Part shown: in pieces, positions 1-7,572 of the stretch
How positions within the stretch are numbered: position 1 is the stretch's first letter
Layout: each line of letters begins with the position of its first letter
Assembly: GCA_045660125.1 (NCBI GenBank)
Contig: JAZRDG010000123.1
Span: forward strand, 1 to 33,639
Source of the DNA: SVQP01 sp045660125
Lineage (GTDB): Bacteria; Bacillota; Clostridia; Oscillospirales; CAG-272
Direction: 5' to 3'
Length of the DNA stretch: 33,639 bases
Program-made: the position numbers and the translations under genes
Notes under the pieces: model-generated
Databases searched by the model: none
The model's input: only the letters and a program-made list of their open reading frames with translations
Told to the model about the DNA's origin: nothing

Positions 1-633
1 GGCATTTTGGAAACTAAGTATTTTGCCGACACCGTCACGCCCGACCGCCCCTTCACCGTATATGGCTTTGAAAGCATTGGCAGACACTTCGGCTGCGGCA
101 TGGACGGCACTGCTGCACAAGAGATTTGTGGCTACAGCAACATCCACATGACCAATATTTACATCTCGCGCATTCAGAAACATTTCCACTGCGGGCACAA
201 TATCTCGCAGGATCCCATGATGCTCATGACCATTCGCGCCATCGATGGCTTGGCGGTTGACTCTTTGAGTGAAAACGAAAAGGAAATTGCCGCCAAGGGC
301 ATTGAACAGGGGCTTTTGTTCAGAGAGGGCGACACGCTCTATACCAAGATTTTGGTCAATGACAAAAAAGACAGCAGTTGCCTTTACAGCGTAACCACCA
401 AGCTGGAAAACGGCTACTTTGACCAAGCTGCCGAGTCGATTGCAAAGGAAATCGCAGATCTTATCAAGGACTCTCTGCCCGACTACCTGATCGGTGAATG
501 GCGTTATGCCAACCGCCTGGCAGGACTTCCCATGGTGGATGCCTTGGTCGAGGCTTTGATCGCGCGCGGCATGCTCACCCCTCCCAAAGACGGCATTGGT
601 GCCGAGGGCTGCTGGATGGAAGTGGAGAAATAA
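1..633 (+). CDS. Unrecognised protein, C-terminal part (5' end outside window)
   Basis: The reading frame is open from base 1 to the TAA at 631-633. A TTG at position 7 could be a start, but only six bases precede it and no ribosome binding site can be seen, so I treat the gene as truncated at its 5' end. About 210 residues are visible, soluble and with no signal peptide or membrane segment. A Cys/His-containing stretch lies near the start (GRHFGCGMDG, then KHFHCGHN about 30 residues on), and the end is mostly helical with a TPP-KDGIGAEGCWMEV tail. I do not recognise the family; the tail is vaguely like the C-terminus of some clostridial regulators, but I cannot support a function. A strong terminator follows 19 bases after the stop codon, so this is the last gene of its transcript. 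Confidence 0.7.
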   Translation, partial: GILETKYFADTVTPDRPFTVYGFESIGRHFGCGMDGTAAQEICGYSNIHMTNIYISRIQKHFHCGHNISQDPMMLMTIRAIDGLAVDSLSENEKEIAAKGIEQGLLFREGDTLYTKILVNDKKDSSCLYSVTTKLENGYFDQAAESIAKEIADLIKDSLPDYLIGEWRYANRLAGLPMVDALVEALIARGMLTPPKDGIGAEGCWMEVEK

Positions 634-652
634 AATATTACACGCAAAAATT

Positions 653-681
653 GCCTGCGTCCAATCGGACGCAGGCTTTTT
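653..681 (+). terminator. Rho-independent terminator of the first gene
   Basis: A perfect 10-bp stem (GCCTGCGTCC / GGACGCAGGC) with a 4-base AATC loop is followed by TTTTT at 677-681. It lies just after the stop codon at 633. Confidence 0.93.
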
Positions 682-717
682 GTACGGATGTGTTGTGGCG
701 CGTCGCGGGCGCGCGTC

Positions 718-748
718 AAAAAGGCGTACCCGCATCGTTTGGGTGCCC
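718..748 (-). terminator. Probable terminator of radC
   Basis: Read on the minus strand, GGC-ACCC pairs with GGGT-(AC)-GCC around a loop, and a run of five T follows (AAAAA at 718-722 on the plus strand). The stem has a small bulge. It lies about 85 bases downstream of the radC stop. Apart from this and the plus-strand terminator at 653-681, I see nothing else in the 633-831 gap. Confidence 0.5.
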
Positions 749-830
749 GCTATGAGGTTTCCTTAATTAATGACTTTGTCACGGGGGCTTATTCGGTAGT
801 TGCGCCCGTTCTCACAGGGCATACCATCGG

Positions 831-1628
831 TCAGATCCCCTGCTCCTCCAACCCCAGCAGCTCTGCGGTGGTGCGCTCGCCCGTGTACATGTCCTGATAA
901 AAGCGCTCGTAGAACGAGTCGGTGTCCTGTGCGGTAGGCGAGGTGCGCACCATGCAGGAATGCTTTTGCAGCAGCGGAATGCAGCTGCCGTCACCAAACA
1001 GCAGATGCTCCAGCAGCATGGTATCGTTGAGCGCGAGTGCCTGCTCCAATTTGGAGGTAAATTCCCTGTCCTGCGCGGTGGCAATGGCAAAGCCGTCAGG
1101 GTGGTTGTGCGCCACGATCACGGCGGAGGCATCCTTGATCAGCGCACGTCTGGAAATATCGCGCGCAATGGGGCGCGCCTCGTTGACCGTGCCGTCGCAA
1201 ACGTGATAAAAATCGATCAAACGCATACGATTGTCAAACATCAGCGCATACACGCGCTCGACCCGCAGCCCAAGATAATACGGCTCCAAGTATTCCCTGA
1301 CCTTTTTGCAGGTATCAAATCTCGGCGGCTGGGGCTTACTTTCAATCGCGCTGCGGCGCACGATCTCACCCACAAGGCTGAGCATCAGGGCGGTCTTTTC
1401 GCCCACGCCCTCGGTCAGCTCCAGCACATCGGGAGCAGCGTTCAGCACGCCCCAAAGCCCACCGTTTTGCTCAAGCAGCGCATGCGCCGTGCCGTTGGTA
1501 TCCCCTCTGGGCACGGAATGATACAAAAGCATTTCAAGCAGCTCGTGCGAGGAAAAGCCGTCAGCACCCTCGATTTTATAGCGGTTGCGCATTCTTTCGC
1601 GATGATTTTCATGAAGATTCTGGCTCAT
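831..1628 (-). CDS. radC: RadC family JAB/MPN-domain protein
   Basis: This 265-residue protein has the RadC layout. An N-terminal helical region (about 1-65) is followed by a helix-hairpin-helix segment (ELTEGVGEKTA, about 70-80) and a C-terminal JAB/JAMM metallo-domain. The JAMM motif is visible as H174-x-H176-P-D-G with D187, but the usual serine of the H-x-H-x7-S-x2-D pattern is a threonine here (ATAQD). The cellular role of RadC is unsettled; it is a marker of chromosomes and mobile elements rather than a proven repair enzyme. The ATG at 1628 is supported by AAAGGAGG six bases upstream. The gene has its own promoter and diverges from the lipoprotein operon, so it is probably monocistronic. 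About 40 residues follow the JAMM core, ending in a charged tail. Family assignment is secure. Confidence 0.93.
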   Translation of the reverse strand: MSQNLHENHRERMRNRYKIEGADGFSSHELLEMLLYHSVPRGDTNGTAHALLEQNGGLWGVLNAAPDVLELTEGVGEKTALMLSLVGEIVRRSAIESKPQPPRFDTCKKVREYLEPYYLGLRVERVYALMFDNRMRLIDFYHVCDGTVNEARPIARDISRRALIKDASAVIVAHNHPDGFAIATAQDREFTSKLEQALALNDTMLLEHLLFGDGSCIPLLQKHSCMVRTSPTAQDTDSFYERFYQDMYTGERTTAELLGLEEQGI

Positions 1629-1674
1629 ATGGCCTCCTTTTTACAGCATCTGCACATCTGACTTTATCAAATTC

Positions 1675-1703
1675 ATTATACTCGAATTTGCGCAAAAATG
1701 CAA
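1675..1703 (-). promoter_or_regulatory. Sigma-A promoter of radC
   Basis: On the minus strand, TTGCAT (1698-1703) and TATAAT (1675-1680) are separated by 17 bp, about 47 bp upstream of the radC start codon. Confidence 0.75.
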
Positions 1704-1742
1704 TAGTTTTCTTTGATTTGGGCATCGCTTCCGCCTTTTCTA

Positions 1743-1771
1743 TTGACAAAAATATGCTGTTCGGGTATAAT
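1743..1771 (+). promoter_or_regulatory. Perfect-consensus sigma-A promoter of the lipoprotein operon
   Basis: TTGACA at 1743-1748 and TATAAT at 1766-1771 are both exact consensus hexamers with an optimal 17-bp spacer. The start codon is 34 bp downstream, and the ribosome binding site GGAGG lies at about 1793-1797. This is the strongest-looking promoter in the window and implies high, constitutive expression unless a repressor acts on it. Confidence 0.93.
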
Positions 1772-1805
1772 GAAGGTAACTTAAGAATCCACGGAGGTAT
1801 CCGAT

Positions 1806-3500
1806 ATGAAACACGTCACGCTGCAAACAAGACTTTTATGCTTGATCGCAGCCCTCTTGCTTTGCCTGCCGCTGCTTGCCGCTTGCTCGGGTGACGGCGA
1901 GGTCGCCGATTCCACGACCGAAGCCACGACCGAACAGACAACCGAGGCAGAGCCCGAACAAACCACCGAAGAGATGACCGATGCGGTGACCGAGGAGACT
2001 ACCGAGGAGAGCACCGAGGATACCACCGAGCAGACGACCGAGGCAGAGACCGAGCCGCCCGTCCGCGAGACCAAGACCTCGCTTTCCTTTACCGAAGTTG
2101 GCAGCGAGATCGATCTTAGCAAGTATTTCACCAGCCCCTATCAGTGCGAGGCTGCGCTTGCAGAGGATGGCACGCTGCGCCTGAGCACCGCCAAAACGCC
2201 CGCAAGCATTGGTGCCAGCGACCCCTATATTTACTTCAAGCTTGCACAGCTGATCAAGGATCTGGGCTACGATGCGGCAGACACCCGCGATTACCCCCAC
2301 ATGGTGCTGCGTGTGCGCGGCGAGAGCAGAACGGGCAAGGTATTCTCCCTGTTCGGCTACAGCTCCAAAACGCCCAGCGGCGCAGGCGTGACCGGTCAGC
2401 TGGACAGATACGTGCCCAACTCCGAGGAATGGCAGTACGTTTATTTTGACCTTTCCTCTTATAAAAAGAATCTGATCTCCTTCCGCTTTGACCTGACCAA
2501 CTCCGCCCTTGCAAACAGCGAAGCACTCTACGTCAGCGATATTTCCTTCTATGCAACCGCCGAGGAGGCAACCGCACTGCTCACCCCCGACGTCTACCCC
2601 GTGGCCGAGCAGACCGCGGAAGATTACAGAGCCAAGATCATGTCCTTTAACGTACAGACCGAGAACGGCACGCAGGTGCGCCCCGACATCCGCATGGATA
2701 TGCTGCGCGATCTGCTTGACGAATATCAGCCCGACTCGGTCGGTATGCAGGAGGTTACGACCAAGTGGCGCGACATGATGGACACCTACGCATTCAACCA
2801 AAGCTACGCAAGCGTTGGCGAGGCGAGAACGCCCGGCGGCGAGGCAAACCCCATTTACTACCGCGCAGACAAGTTTGAGCTGATCGACAGCGGCACGTTC
2901 TGGCTTTCCGACACGCCCGACGTGGCAGGCTCGCAATTTAAAGAAAGCCTGTACGTCCGCATCTGTACCTGGGTGCATCTGCGTGACCGCGTCACGGGTA
3001 AGGAATACGTGCACTTCAACACGCACCTTGACAACCTCGGCAGCAGTGAAGGCAGATCGCTGCGCAAGCAACAGATCACGGTGATCTTAAAGTTCTTGCA
3101 GCGCTTTGGCGATATTCCCATGGTGCTGACGGGCGACCTCAATCAGGCAGCGGTCAACGCCGAGGGCACGCAATACTCGGTATATAAAACCCTGGTAGGC
3201 ATCAGCACGTTCAAGCTTGACGACGGCACCAAGGCATACTCCCCCTTCTCCAACGCACGCTACGATGCACTTGACAACATGCCCGAGGGCACCTCGGCAA
3301 CCATGACGCAGTATTATGACGAGAGCGGCACCAAGTACAACCCCGCAAAAGAGCCGATTGACTACGTGCTCTACTCAGGCGCTTCACTGACTGCTCTTTC
3401 CTACAAGATCCGCCTGTACGACCGCGGCGGCGTGTACCTCTCCGACCACCTGCCCGTCATCAGCGAAATCAAGTTTTCCCCCGCACCCACGCAAGAATAA
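1806..3500 (+). CDS. Lipoprotein with endonuclease/exonuclease/phosphatase (EEP) domain
   Basis: This 564-residue protein starts with a lipoprotein signal peptide and lipobox (LLAAC, Cys27), so it should be anchored on the outer face of the membrane. A linker very rich in Thr and Glu (about 36-90) carries the domains away from the surface. A jelly-roll-like region (about 92-265) follows, then an EEP domain from about 275 to 560. The metal and catalytic motifs are all visible: N282 in SFNVQ, E316 in GMQEV, H407 in NTHLDN, D444 and N446 in TGDLNQ, D519 in PIDYVL, and D547-H548 in SDHLP. EEP enzymes cleave phosphodiesters or phosphomonoesters (DNA, sphingomyelin, inositol phosphates); the substrate here cannot be told. 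An extracellular nuclease or phospholipase role is plausible. The gene is first in an operon with the next lipoprotein, 34 bp downstream. Confidence 0.9.
   Translation: MKHVTLQTRLLCLIAALLLCLPLLAACSGDGEVADSTTEATTEQTTEAEPEQTTEEMTDAVTEETTEESTEDTTEQTTEAETEPPVRETKTSLSFTEVGSEIDLSKYFTSPYQCEAALAEDGTLRLSTAKTPASIGASDPYIYFKLAQLIKDLGYDAADTRDYPHMVLRVRGESRTGKVFSLFGYSSKTPSGAGVTGQLDRYVPNSEEWQYVYFDLSSYKKNLISFRFDLTNSALANSEALYVSDISFYATAEEATALLTPDVYPVAEQTAEDYRAKIMSFNVQTENGTQVRPDIRMDMLRDLLDEYQPDSVGMQEVTTKWRDMMDTYAFNQSYASVGEARTPGGEANPIYYRADKFELIDSGTFWLSDTPDVAGSQFKESLYVRICTWVHLRDRVTGKEYVHFNTHLDNLGSSEGRSLRKQQITVILKFLQRFGDIPMVLTGDLNQAAVNAEGTQYSVYKTLVGISTFKLDDGTKAYSPFSNARYDALDNMPEGTSATMTQYYDESGTKYNPAKEPIDYVLYSGASLTALSYKIRLYDRGGVYLSDHLPVISEIKFSPAPTQE
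1915..2060 (+). repeat. Low-complexity Thr/Glu codon repeat (surface linker)
   Basis: Degenerate tandem ACC-GAG/ACG-ACC type codons encode TTE/EQTTE/EETTEE units, residues about 37-85 of the EEP lipoprotein. This is a likely site of replication-slippage length variation between strains. Confidence 0.85.
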
Positions 3501-3534
3501 ACCGCACACAAAATAAACATTCAGAGGTATATTT

Positions 3535-5472
3535 ATGAAACATTTCATTTCCATTTTGGCGTTTCTCCTTACCTTCCCCCTCTTGCTCGGCATGCTTGCA
3601 GGCTGCACCGGTCCTTCTTCGGACACAGAGCAATCGACCGACGCGGACACCTCCAATCAGGCAGGCACTCCGTCTCTGACCATTGACGCCACGCAGGACG
3701 GCGCAACCGTAACCACTCCCGGCGGCTTGAGCTACACCGCAAGCGGCTACGATTCGGTCAAGACCGACGCATTTTGCTTTGAAGATGGGCTGCTTTTGAG
3801 CTTTGGCGACCAATTTGCAGACAGCTTTAATCGCTTTACCATCCAATATACCGCCACCGCACCCATGAAGATCACCATTACCTACACCGAGAAGGACGAG
3901 CGCTGCGAGGACGTCTTCTACCTTGAGGCAGGCACGCAGGAATTCAGCGCGGTCAACCACAAATTCCTTACCAAGGTAAGCGGCAGCGCACTGGAGTCGA
4001 TGCGCATTGATACCTGCGAGAAAAAGAGCGCGGATTTCATTCTGCTTGACCTGAAGACCGAGACCATCTCGGTTCCCAAGTCGCAGCAGTACATCAAGGG
4101 CAGCCGCTACACGCTTGGCGTGGAATTGAAATGGGGCGGCGCGATCCACAGCCTTGAGGATACCGAATGCCCGATCGCGGACGTGACCAATCTGTGTAAC
4201 ATGCACGACGAGGGCAGACTGATCCAGCAATCCTACTACGGCGTTTTCTACTATGCAGATAAGTACGAGGAGGGTGGCTACCTCGGACAGGAGGGCGTTG
4301 CCTACAACCCCGTACAGGGCGGTGACGTCAAAGGACGCGACAGCCGTTTGATCGACTTTAAGATCGAGGGCAACAGCATCTACGTCAAGGCGCAGCCTCT
4401 GGACTGGCCGCTCAAGAATTCCCTGACCCCCAGCTACATGGAAAACAAATACGTCGTCGAGGACGATTACGTTCACGTTTTCAACCGCTTTGTGGACTTC
4501 TCGGGTTGGACGCATCCCCTGCTTGACCAGGAGCTTCCCGCAGTTTACACGATCAACATTCTTGACACCTTCGTTTGGTACGACGGCGGCAAGCCCTGGA
4601 CAGGCGATAAGCTGAGCACCATTACCGATTGGAGCAATGTAGATCCCGCAACAAACAAGGCAAGCCACTACCTGCAGCTCAAGGAGACCAATACCGAGAC
4701 CTGGTGCGCGCTGATCAATTCCGACACGCAGTACGGCGTTGGCATTTACGTGCCTAACGTCGATTTGATCCTGACCATGCGCTATCTCTCGGGAGAAAAG
4801 GGTTCCAACTCCGGCAAGGGTAACCCCTGCAGCTACGTATCCCCTCTGGCAAGAATTGCTTTCAAGTCCTTTGAGCCCATCGAGTACAGCTACCTGCTGA
4901 CGGCAGGCGATATCAATGAGATCAGAGATACCTTCACCCAGAACCGCGATTTTGATACCAACGAGGGCTTGAACATCAAAAATCCCACGCGTGCACCCTA
5001 CAGCGGAGAAATCAGTGACGTGACCGTGGATCTGTCCGTACAGTCCGGCGTAAGCTCGGTATACTACCCCCGCAACACCGAATTTGTGTTTGACGAGGCA
5101 GAAAAGGCAACCAGATTCAAGGCGGTTGACGCAGACCCCAACGTGACCTTTGTCTTTGATTACGGCGGACAGCAGATTTTCGCCGAGGACTACGGCATGA
5201 TTGAGATCGAGTACATGATCCCCACCACCAACGCAGAGACGGCTTACGAAACGCAGCTCTTCCTTTGCAGCGGAGACATCGCAGCTCCCGCAGCCGAAGC
5301 AGCAGTAACCGGCACGCTGATCGTGGACGGTCAGTACCACACCCTGCAGATCCCCGTCAAGGATCTCGATTTCTGGAGCGGCTTGATCCACATGATCAGA
5401 TTTGACTACTTCTCTTCCCCGACCGCAAACGACGTGGTCTTTGTCAAGGCATTCAGATTTGTAGCCAATTGA
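3535..5472 (+). CDS. Large lipoprotein of unknown function, second gene of operon
   Basis: This 645-residue protein has a lipoprotein signal peptide ending in the lipobox LAGC (Cys24) and a short Ser/Thr/Asp spacer. I recognise no named enzyme family. The segment around residues 195-240 (GGAIHSLED, then NLCNMHDEGRLIQQSYYG) and the aromatic-rich stretch around 320-350 look like a beta-supersandwich of the type found in carbohydrate-active proteins. The last ~140 residues look like a jelly-roll module related to the middle region of the upstream EEP lipoprotein: both end in a pattern of F-D, a short linker, then V-x-D/K-x-x-F-x-F/Y. The ribosome binding site AGAGGT precedes the ATG and the gene ends at a strong terminator. 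Neighbour context suggests the two lipoproteins work at the cell surface together. Function is unassigned. Confidence 0.85.
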   Translation: MKHFISILAFLLTFPLLLGMLAGCTGPSSDTEQSTDADTSNQAGTPSLTIDATQDGATVTTPGGLSYTASGYDSVKTDAFCFEDGLLLSFGDQFADSFNRFTIQYTATAPMKITITYTEKDERCEDVFYLEAGTQEFSAVNHKFLTKVSGSALESMRIDTCEKKSADFILLDLKTETISVPKSQQYIKGSRYTLGVELKWGGAIHSLEDTECPIADVTNLCNMHDEGRLIQQSYYGVFYYADKYEEGGYLGQEGVAYNPVQGGDVKGRDSRLIDFKIEGNSIYVKAQPLDWPLKNSLTPSYMENKYVVEDDYVHVFNRFVDFSGWTHPLLDQELPAVYTINILDTFVWYDGGKPWTGDKLSTITDWSNVDPATNKASHYLQLKETNTETWCALINSDTQYGVGIYVPNVDLILTMRYLSGEKGSNSGKGNPCSYVSPLARIAFKSFEPIEYSYLLTAGDINEIRDTFTQNRDFDTNEGLNIKNPTRAPYSGEISDVTVDLSVQSGVSSVYYPRNTEFVFDEAEKATRFKAVDADPNVTFVFDYGGQQIFAEDYGMIEIEYMIPTTNAETAYETQLFLCSGDIAAPAAEAAVTGTLIVDGQYHTLQIPVKDLDFWSGLIHMIRFDYFSSPTANDVVFVKAFRFVAN

Positions 5473-5502
5473 CGCAAAATACACTTAAAAACCAAAGAAT
5501 TT

Positions 5503-5532
5503 CGGCAGAGGGATTGTCCCTCTGCCGATTTT
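5503..5532 (+). terminator. Terminator of the two-lipoprotein operon
   Basis: A perfect 11-bp stem (CGGCAGAGGGA / TCCCTCTGCCG) with a TTG loop is followed by ATTTT. The downstream MATE promoter overlaps it. Confidence 0.92.
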
Positions 5533-5542
5533 GTGTTATAAT
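5514..5542 (+). promoter_or_regulatory. Sigma-A promoter of the MATE gene, nested in the terminator
   Basis: TATAAT (5537-5542) has TTGTCC (5514-5519, four of six matches to consensus) exactly 17 bp upstream. The -35 box starts in the loop of the preceding terminator hairpin. Confidence 0.65.
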
Positions 5543-5572
5543 ACAGGTATCACTTAAAAAAAGGACTTCACT

Positions 5573-6943
5573 ATGCAACAGGATAAGGAATTTCTCGGCA
5601 CAGCCCCCGTGGGGCGGTTGCTTTTCAAACTGGCTCTGCCCACCGTGGTGGCGCAAATGGTCAACATGCTTTACAACGTGGTGGACCGCATGTATATCGG
5701 GCACATTCAAGGCTACGGCGACCTTGCGCTGACAGGCGTGGGCGTTTGCCTGCCCCTGATTATGATCGTTTCCGCCTTTGCGGCACTGGTTGGCTCGGGC
5801 GGTGCGCCGCGCGCCTCGATCTGCATGGGGCAGCGCGACTATGAAAAGGCAGAGCGCATTTTGGGCGGCTGCTTTGGCTTGCAGCTGATCATCTCGGCAA
5901 TTCTGACCGCCGTGCTGCTTATATGGAACGAACCCTTGCTCTTAGCCTTTGGCGCAAGCGAGAACACCATTCAGTACGCCACCGAATATATGAGCATTTA
6001 CGCCGTGGGCACGCTGTTCGTGCAGCTCACGCTTGGCATGAACGCGTTTATCTCGGCGCAAGGGTTTACGCGCATATCCATGCTCTCGGTCATCATAGGC
6101 GCGGTATGCAACATCGTGCTTGACCCCATCTTTATCTACGGGCTGGGGCTTGGCGTGCGCGGTGCGGCAATTGCCACCGTGCTCTCACAGGCGGCATCGA
6201 CCGTATGGATCATTTGCTTTTTGCTTGGCAAAAAGACGCATCTGTGCTTGCGCCCCAAATATATGCTGCCCGTGCCGCGCATCGTGCTCCCCTGCGTTGC
6301 GTTGGGACTTGCCACGTTTGTCATGCAATCCAGCGAGAGCGTGATTGCCATTTGCTTTAACACCTCGCTGCGCTCCTACGGCGGTGACGTGGCGGTGGGT
6401 GCTATGACCATTCTGACAAGCGTGATGCAGTTTGCCATGCTGCCCATGCAGGGCGTGGCGCAGGGCGCGCAGCCCATTCTCTCCTACAACTACGGCGCGC
6501 GCAATGCCGACCGCGTCAAAAAAGCTTACAAGCTGCTGCTGATCACCTGCATGATCTACTCGGTGACGCTTTGGCTTTCGGTCATGCTGTTTCCGCAGGT
6601 GTTCGTTGGCATGTTTACCGATAAGCCCGCGCTTGCAGACTTTGCCGCCCCCATGCTGCGCATCTATTACGCGGGCATGCTGCTGTTCGGCATTCAGATC
6701 GCTTGCCAGATGACCTTTGTTTCTCTTGGCAAGGCACTCTGCTCGGTCATCGTGGCAGTCATGCGCAAGTTCGTGCTGCTGCTCCCCTTGATCTATATCG
6801 TGCCGCACTTGGTAGCCGACCCCACCACGGGCGTCTATCTTGCCGAGCCGATTGCCGACGTGCTGGCGGTCACCTTTACCGCCGTGCTGTTTGCGTTTAT
6901 GTTCAAACGGGCGATGCAAAACATGCAAAAAGAGGCTGAGTAA
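5573..6943 (+). CDS. MATE family multidrug/cation antiporter
   Basis: This 456-residue integral membrane protein has about 12 hydrophobic helices in two similar halves. The N-terminus is typical of the DinF/NorM-like MATE proteins of Clostridia: LGTAPVGRLLFKLALP, then VVAQMVNMLYNVVDRMYIG. The second half repeats the pattern with GVAQGAQPILSYNYGA. MATE proteins export cationic drugs or metabolites using a Na+ or H+ gradient; the substrate cannot be inferred. The ATG follows AAAGGA with suitable spacing. The gene is monocistronic, with its own promoter overlapping the upstream terminator and its stop codon lying in the loop of the shared downstream terminator. Confidence 0.95.
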   Translation: MQQDKEFLGTAPVGRLLFKLALPTVVAQMVNMLYNVVDRMYIGHIQGYGDLALTGVGVCLPLIMIVSAFAALVGSGGAPRASICMGQRDYEKAERILGGCFGLQLIISAILTAVLLIWNEPLLLAFGASENTIQYATEYMSIYAVGTLFVQLTLGMNAFISAQGFTRISMLSVIIGAVCNIVLDPIFIYGLGLGVRGAAIATVLSQAASTVWIICFLLGKKTHLCLRPKYMLPVPRIVLPCVALGLATFVMQSSESVIAICFNTSLRSYGGDVAVGAMTILTSVMQFAMLPMQGVAQGAQPILSYNYGARNADRVKKAYKLLLITCMIYSVTLWLSVMLFPQVFVGMFTDKPALADFAAPMLRIYYAGMLLFGIQIACQMTFVSLGKALCSVIVAVMRKFVLLLPLIYIVPHLVADPTTGVYLAEPIADVLAVTFTAVLFAFMFKRAMQNMQKEAE

Positions 6944-6955
6944 TCAGCCTCTTTT
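6928..6955. terminator. Bidirectional terminator between MATE gene and ferritin-like gene
   Basis: A 12-bp stem (AAAAGAGGCTGA / TCAGCCTCTTTT) has A/T runs on both flanks, so it can act on both strands. The MATE stop codon TAA (6941-6943) sits in the 4-base loop, and the converging gene ends only three bases beyond the hairpin. Confidence 0.9.
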
Positions 6956-6957
6956 CT

Positions 6958-7392
6958 TTACAAATACCCTCTGATGTCGTCCGCCAGCTTTTGCTCGATC
7001 TTGATCAGCTTTTTGGCAATGTCCTTGCTGCGCTCGTCGGCGGCTTTGTACTGGTTGAGATATTTCGAGAGCGACTTGACGCCCATGTCGCAGCCGTCGG
7101 TCATCAGATCGGCAATCGTGTGATCCGATTCGTGCATCATCAGCTTGACGTTGGTCTTGATCCATGACATGCCCGCCGCCATGGGGTTGGGGTCTTTTCC
7201 GTCGTCACCAAACTCATCAAGCCCCTTTTGGATATCGCGATCCAGCTCCTCGTGCTCGCGCAGGCTGTCGGTCAAAGCATCCCGCAGCTTGTCGGATTTG
7301 ACGTTATCCAGCACGTCCTTGATGCTCGACACACCCATCTTGACCCCCGCATCACATTCGCGCAACAGCTTTACCGTATCTTGTTCAATCAT
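6958..7392 (-). CDS. Small ferritin-like helical protein (DUF2383-like)
   Basis: I place the start at the ATG at 7392 (MIEQDTVKLL), because AAAGGAGA lies seven bases upstream; a longer open frame to 7437 has no such signal. This gives 144 residues, almost wholly alpha-helical, in a four-helix pattern with acidic/His pairs (REHEELDRDI, then MMHESDHTIADL) as in ferritin-like bundles. The sequence (LLRECDAGVKMGVSSI, then PNPMAAGMSWIKTNVKL) strongly resembles a conserved hypothetical protein common in gut Clostridia. No enzyme activity is assigned. A role in metal or stress handling would fit the fold but is inference. It is cytoplasmic, with no signal peptide, and probably monocistronic. The 7393-7531 gap upstream shows no clear promoter hexamers. 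Confidence 0.8.
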   Translation of the reverse strand: MIEQDTVKLLRECDAGVKMGVSSIKDVLDNVKSDKLRDALTDSLREHEELDRDIQKGLDEFGDDGKDPNPMAAGMSWIKTNVKLMMHESDHTIADLMTDGCDMGVKSLSKYLNQYKAADERSKDIAKKLIKIEQKLADDIRGYL

Positions 7393-7531
7393 GGCAAATC
7401 TCCTTTTTTCGTTTAGTATGCGGAGATTTTTGCACAATGATACGCGGCAGATAATAAAAATGCGAGTAAAACGCGAGATGGCATCATACCCCTTTGGGTG
7501 GCGGAGCGTCTTTCATAATGCAAACACACGC

Positions 7532-7564
7532 AAAAAGGACTGCTTCGACATGAAGCAGCCCTTT
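7532..7564 (-). terminator. Terminator of the GH78 gene
   Basis: On the minus strand, a 13-bp stem (AAAGGGCTGCTTC / GAAGCAGTCCTTT, one mismatch) is followed by T residues. It starts 8 bases after the stop codon of the GH78 gene. Confidence 0.85.
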
Positions 7565-7572
7565 GTATATGA

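Noticed and set aside
1915..2060. The ACC-GAG rich stretch as a tandem DNA repeat element or regulatory array.
   Set aside because: It is in frame within a lipoprotein linker and the codons vary, so it reflects selection for a Thr/Glu stalk.
3469..5484. A 671-codon minus-strand open frame opposite the second lipoprotein.
   Set aside because: The plus-strand frame has a signal peptide, lipobox and ribosome binding site; the minus frame lacks all of these.
7393..7531. A promoter for the ferritin-like gene.
   Set aside because: TATCAT- and TACTAA-like hexamers occur but none has a -35 partner at 16-18 bp.
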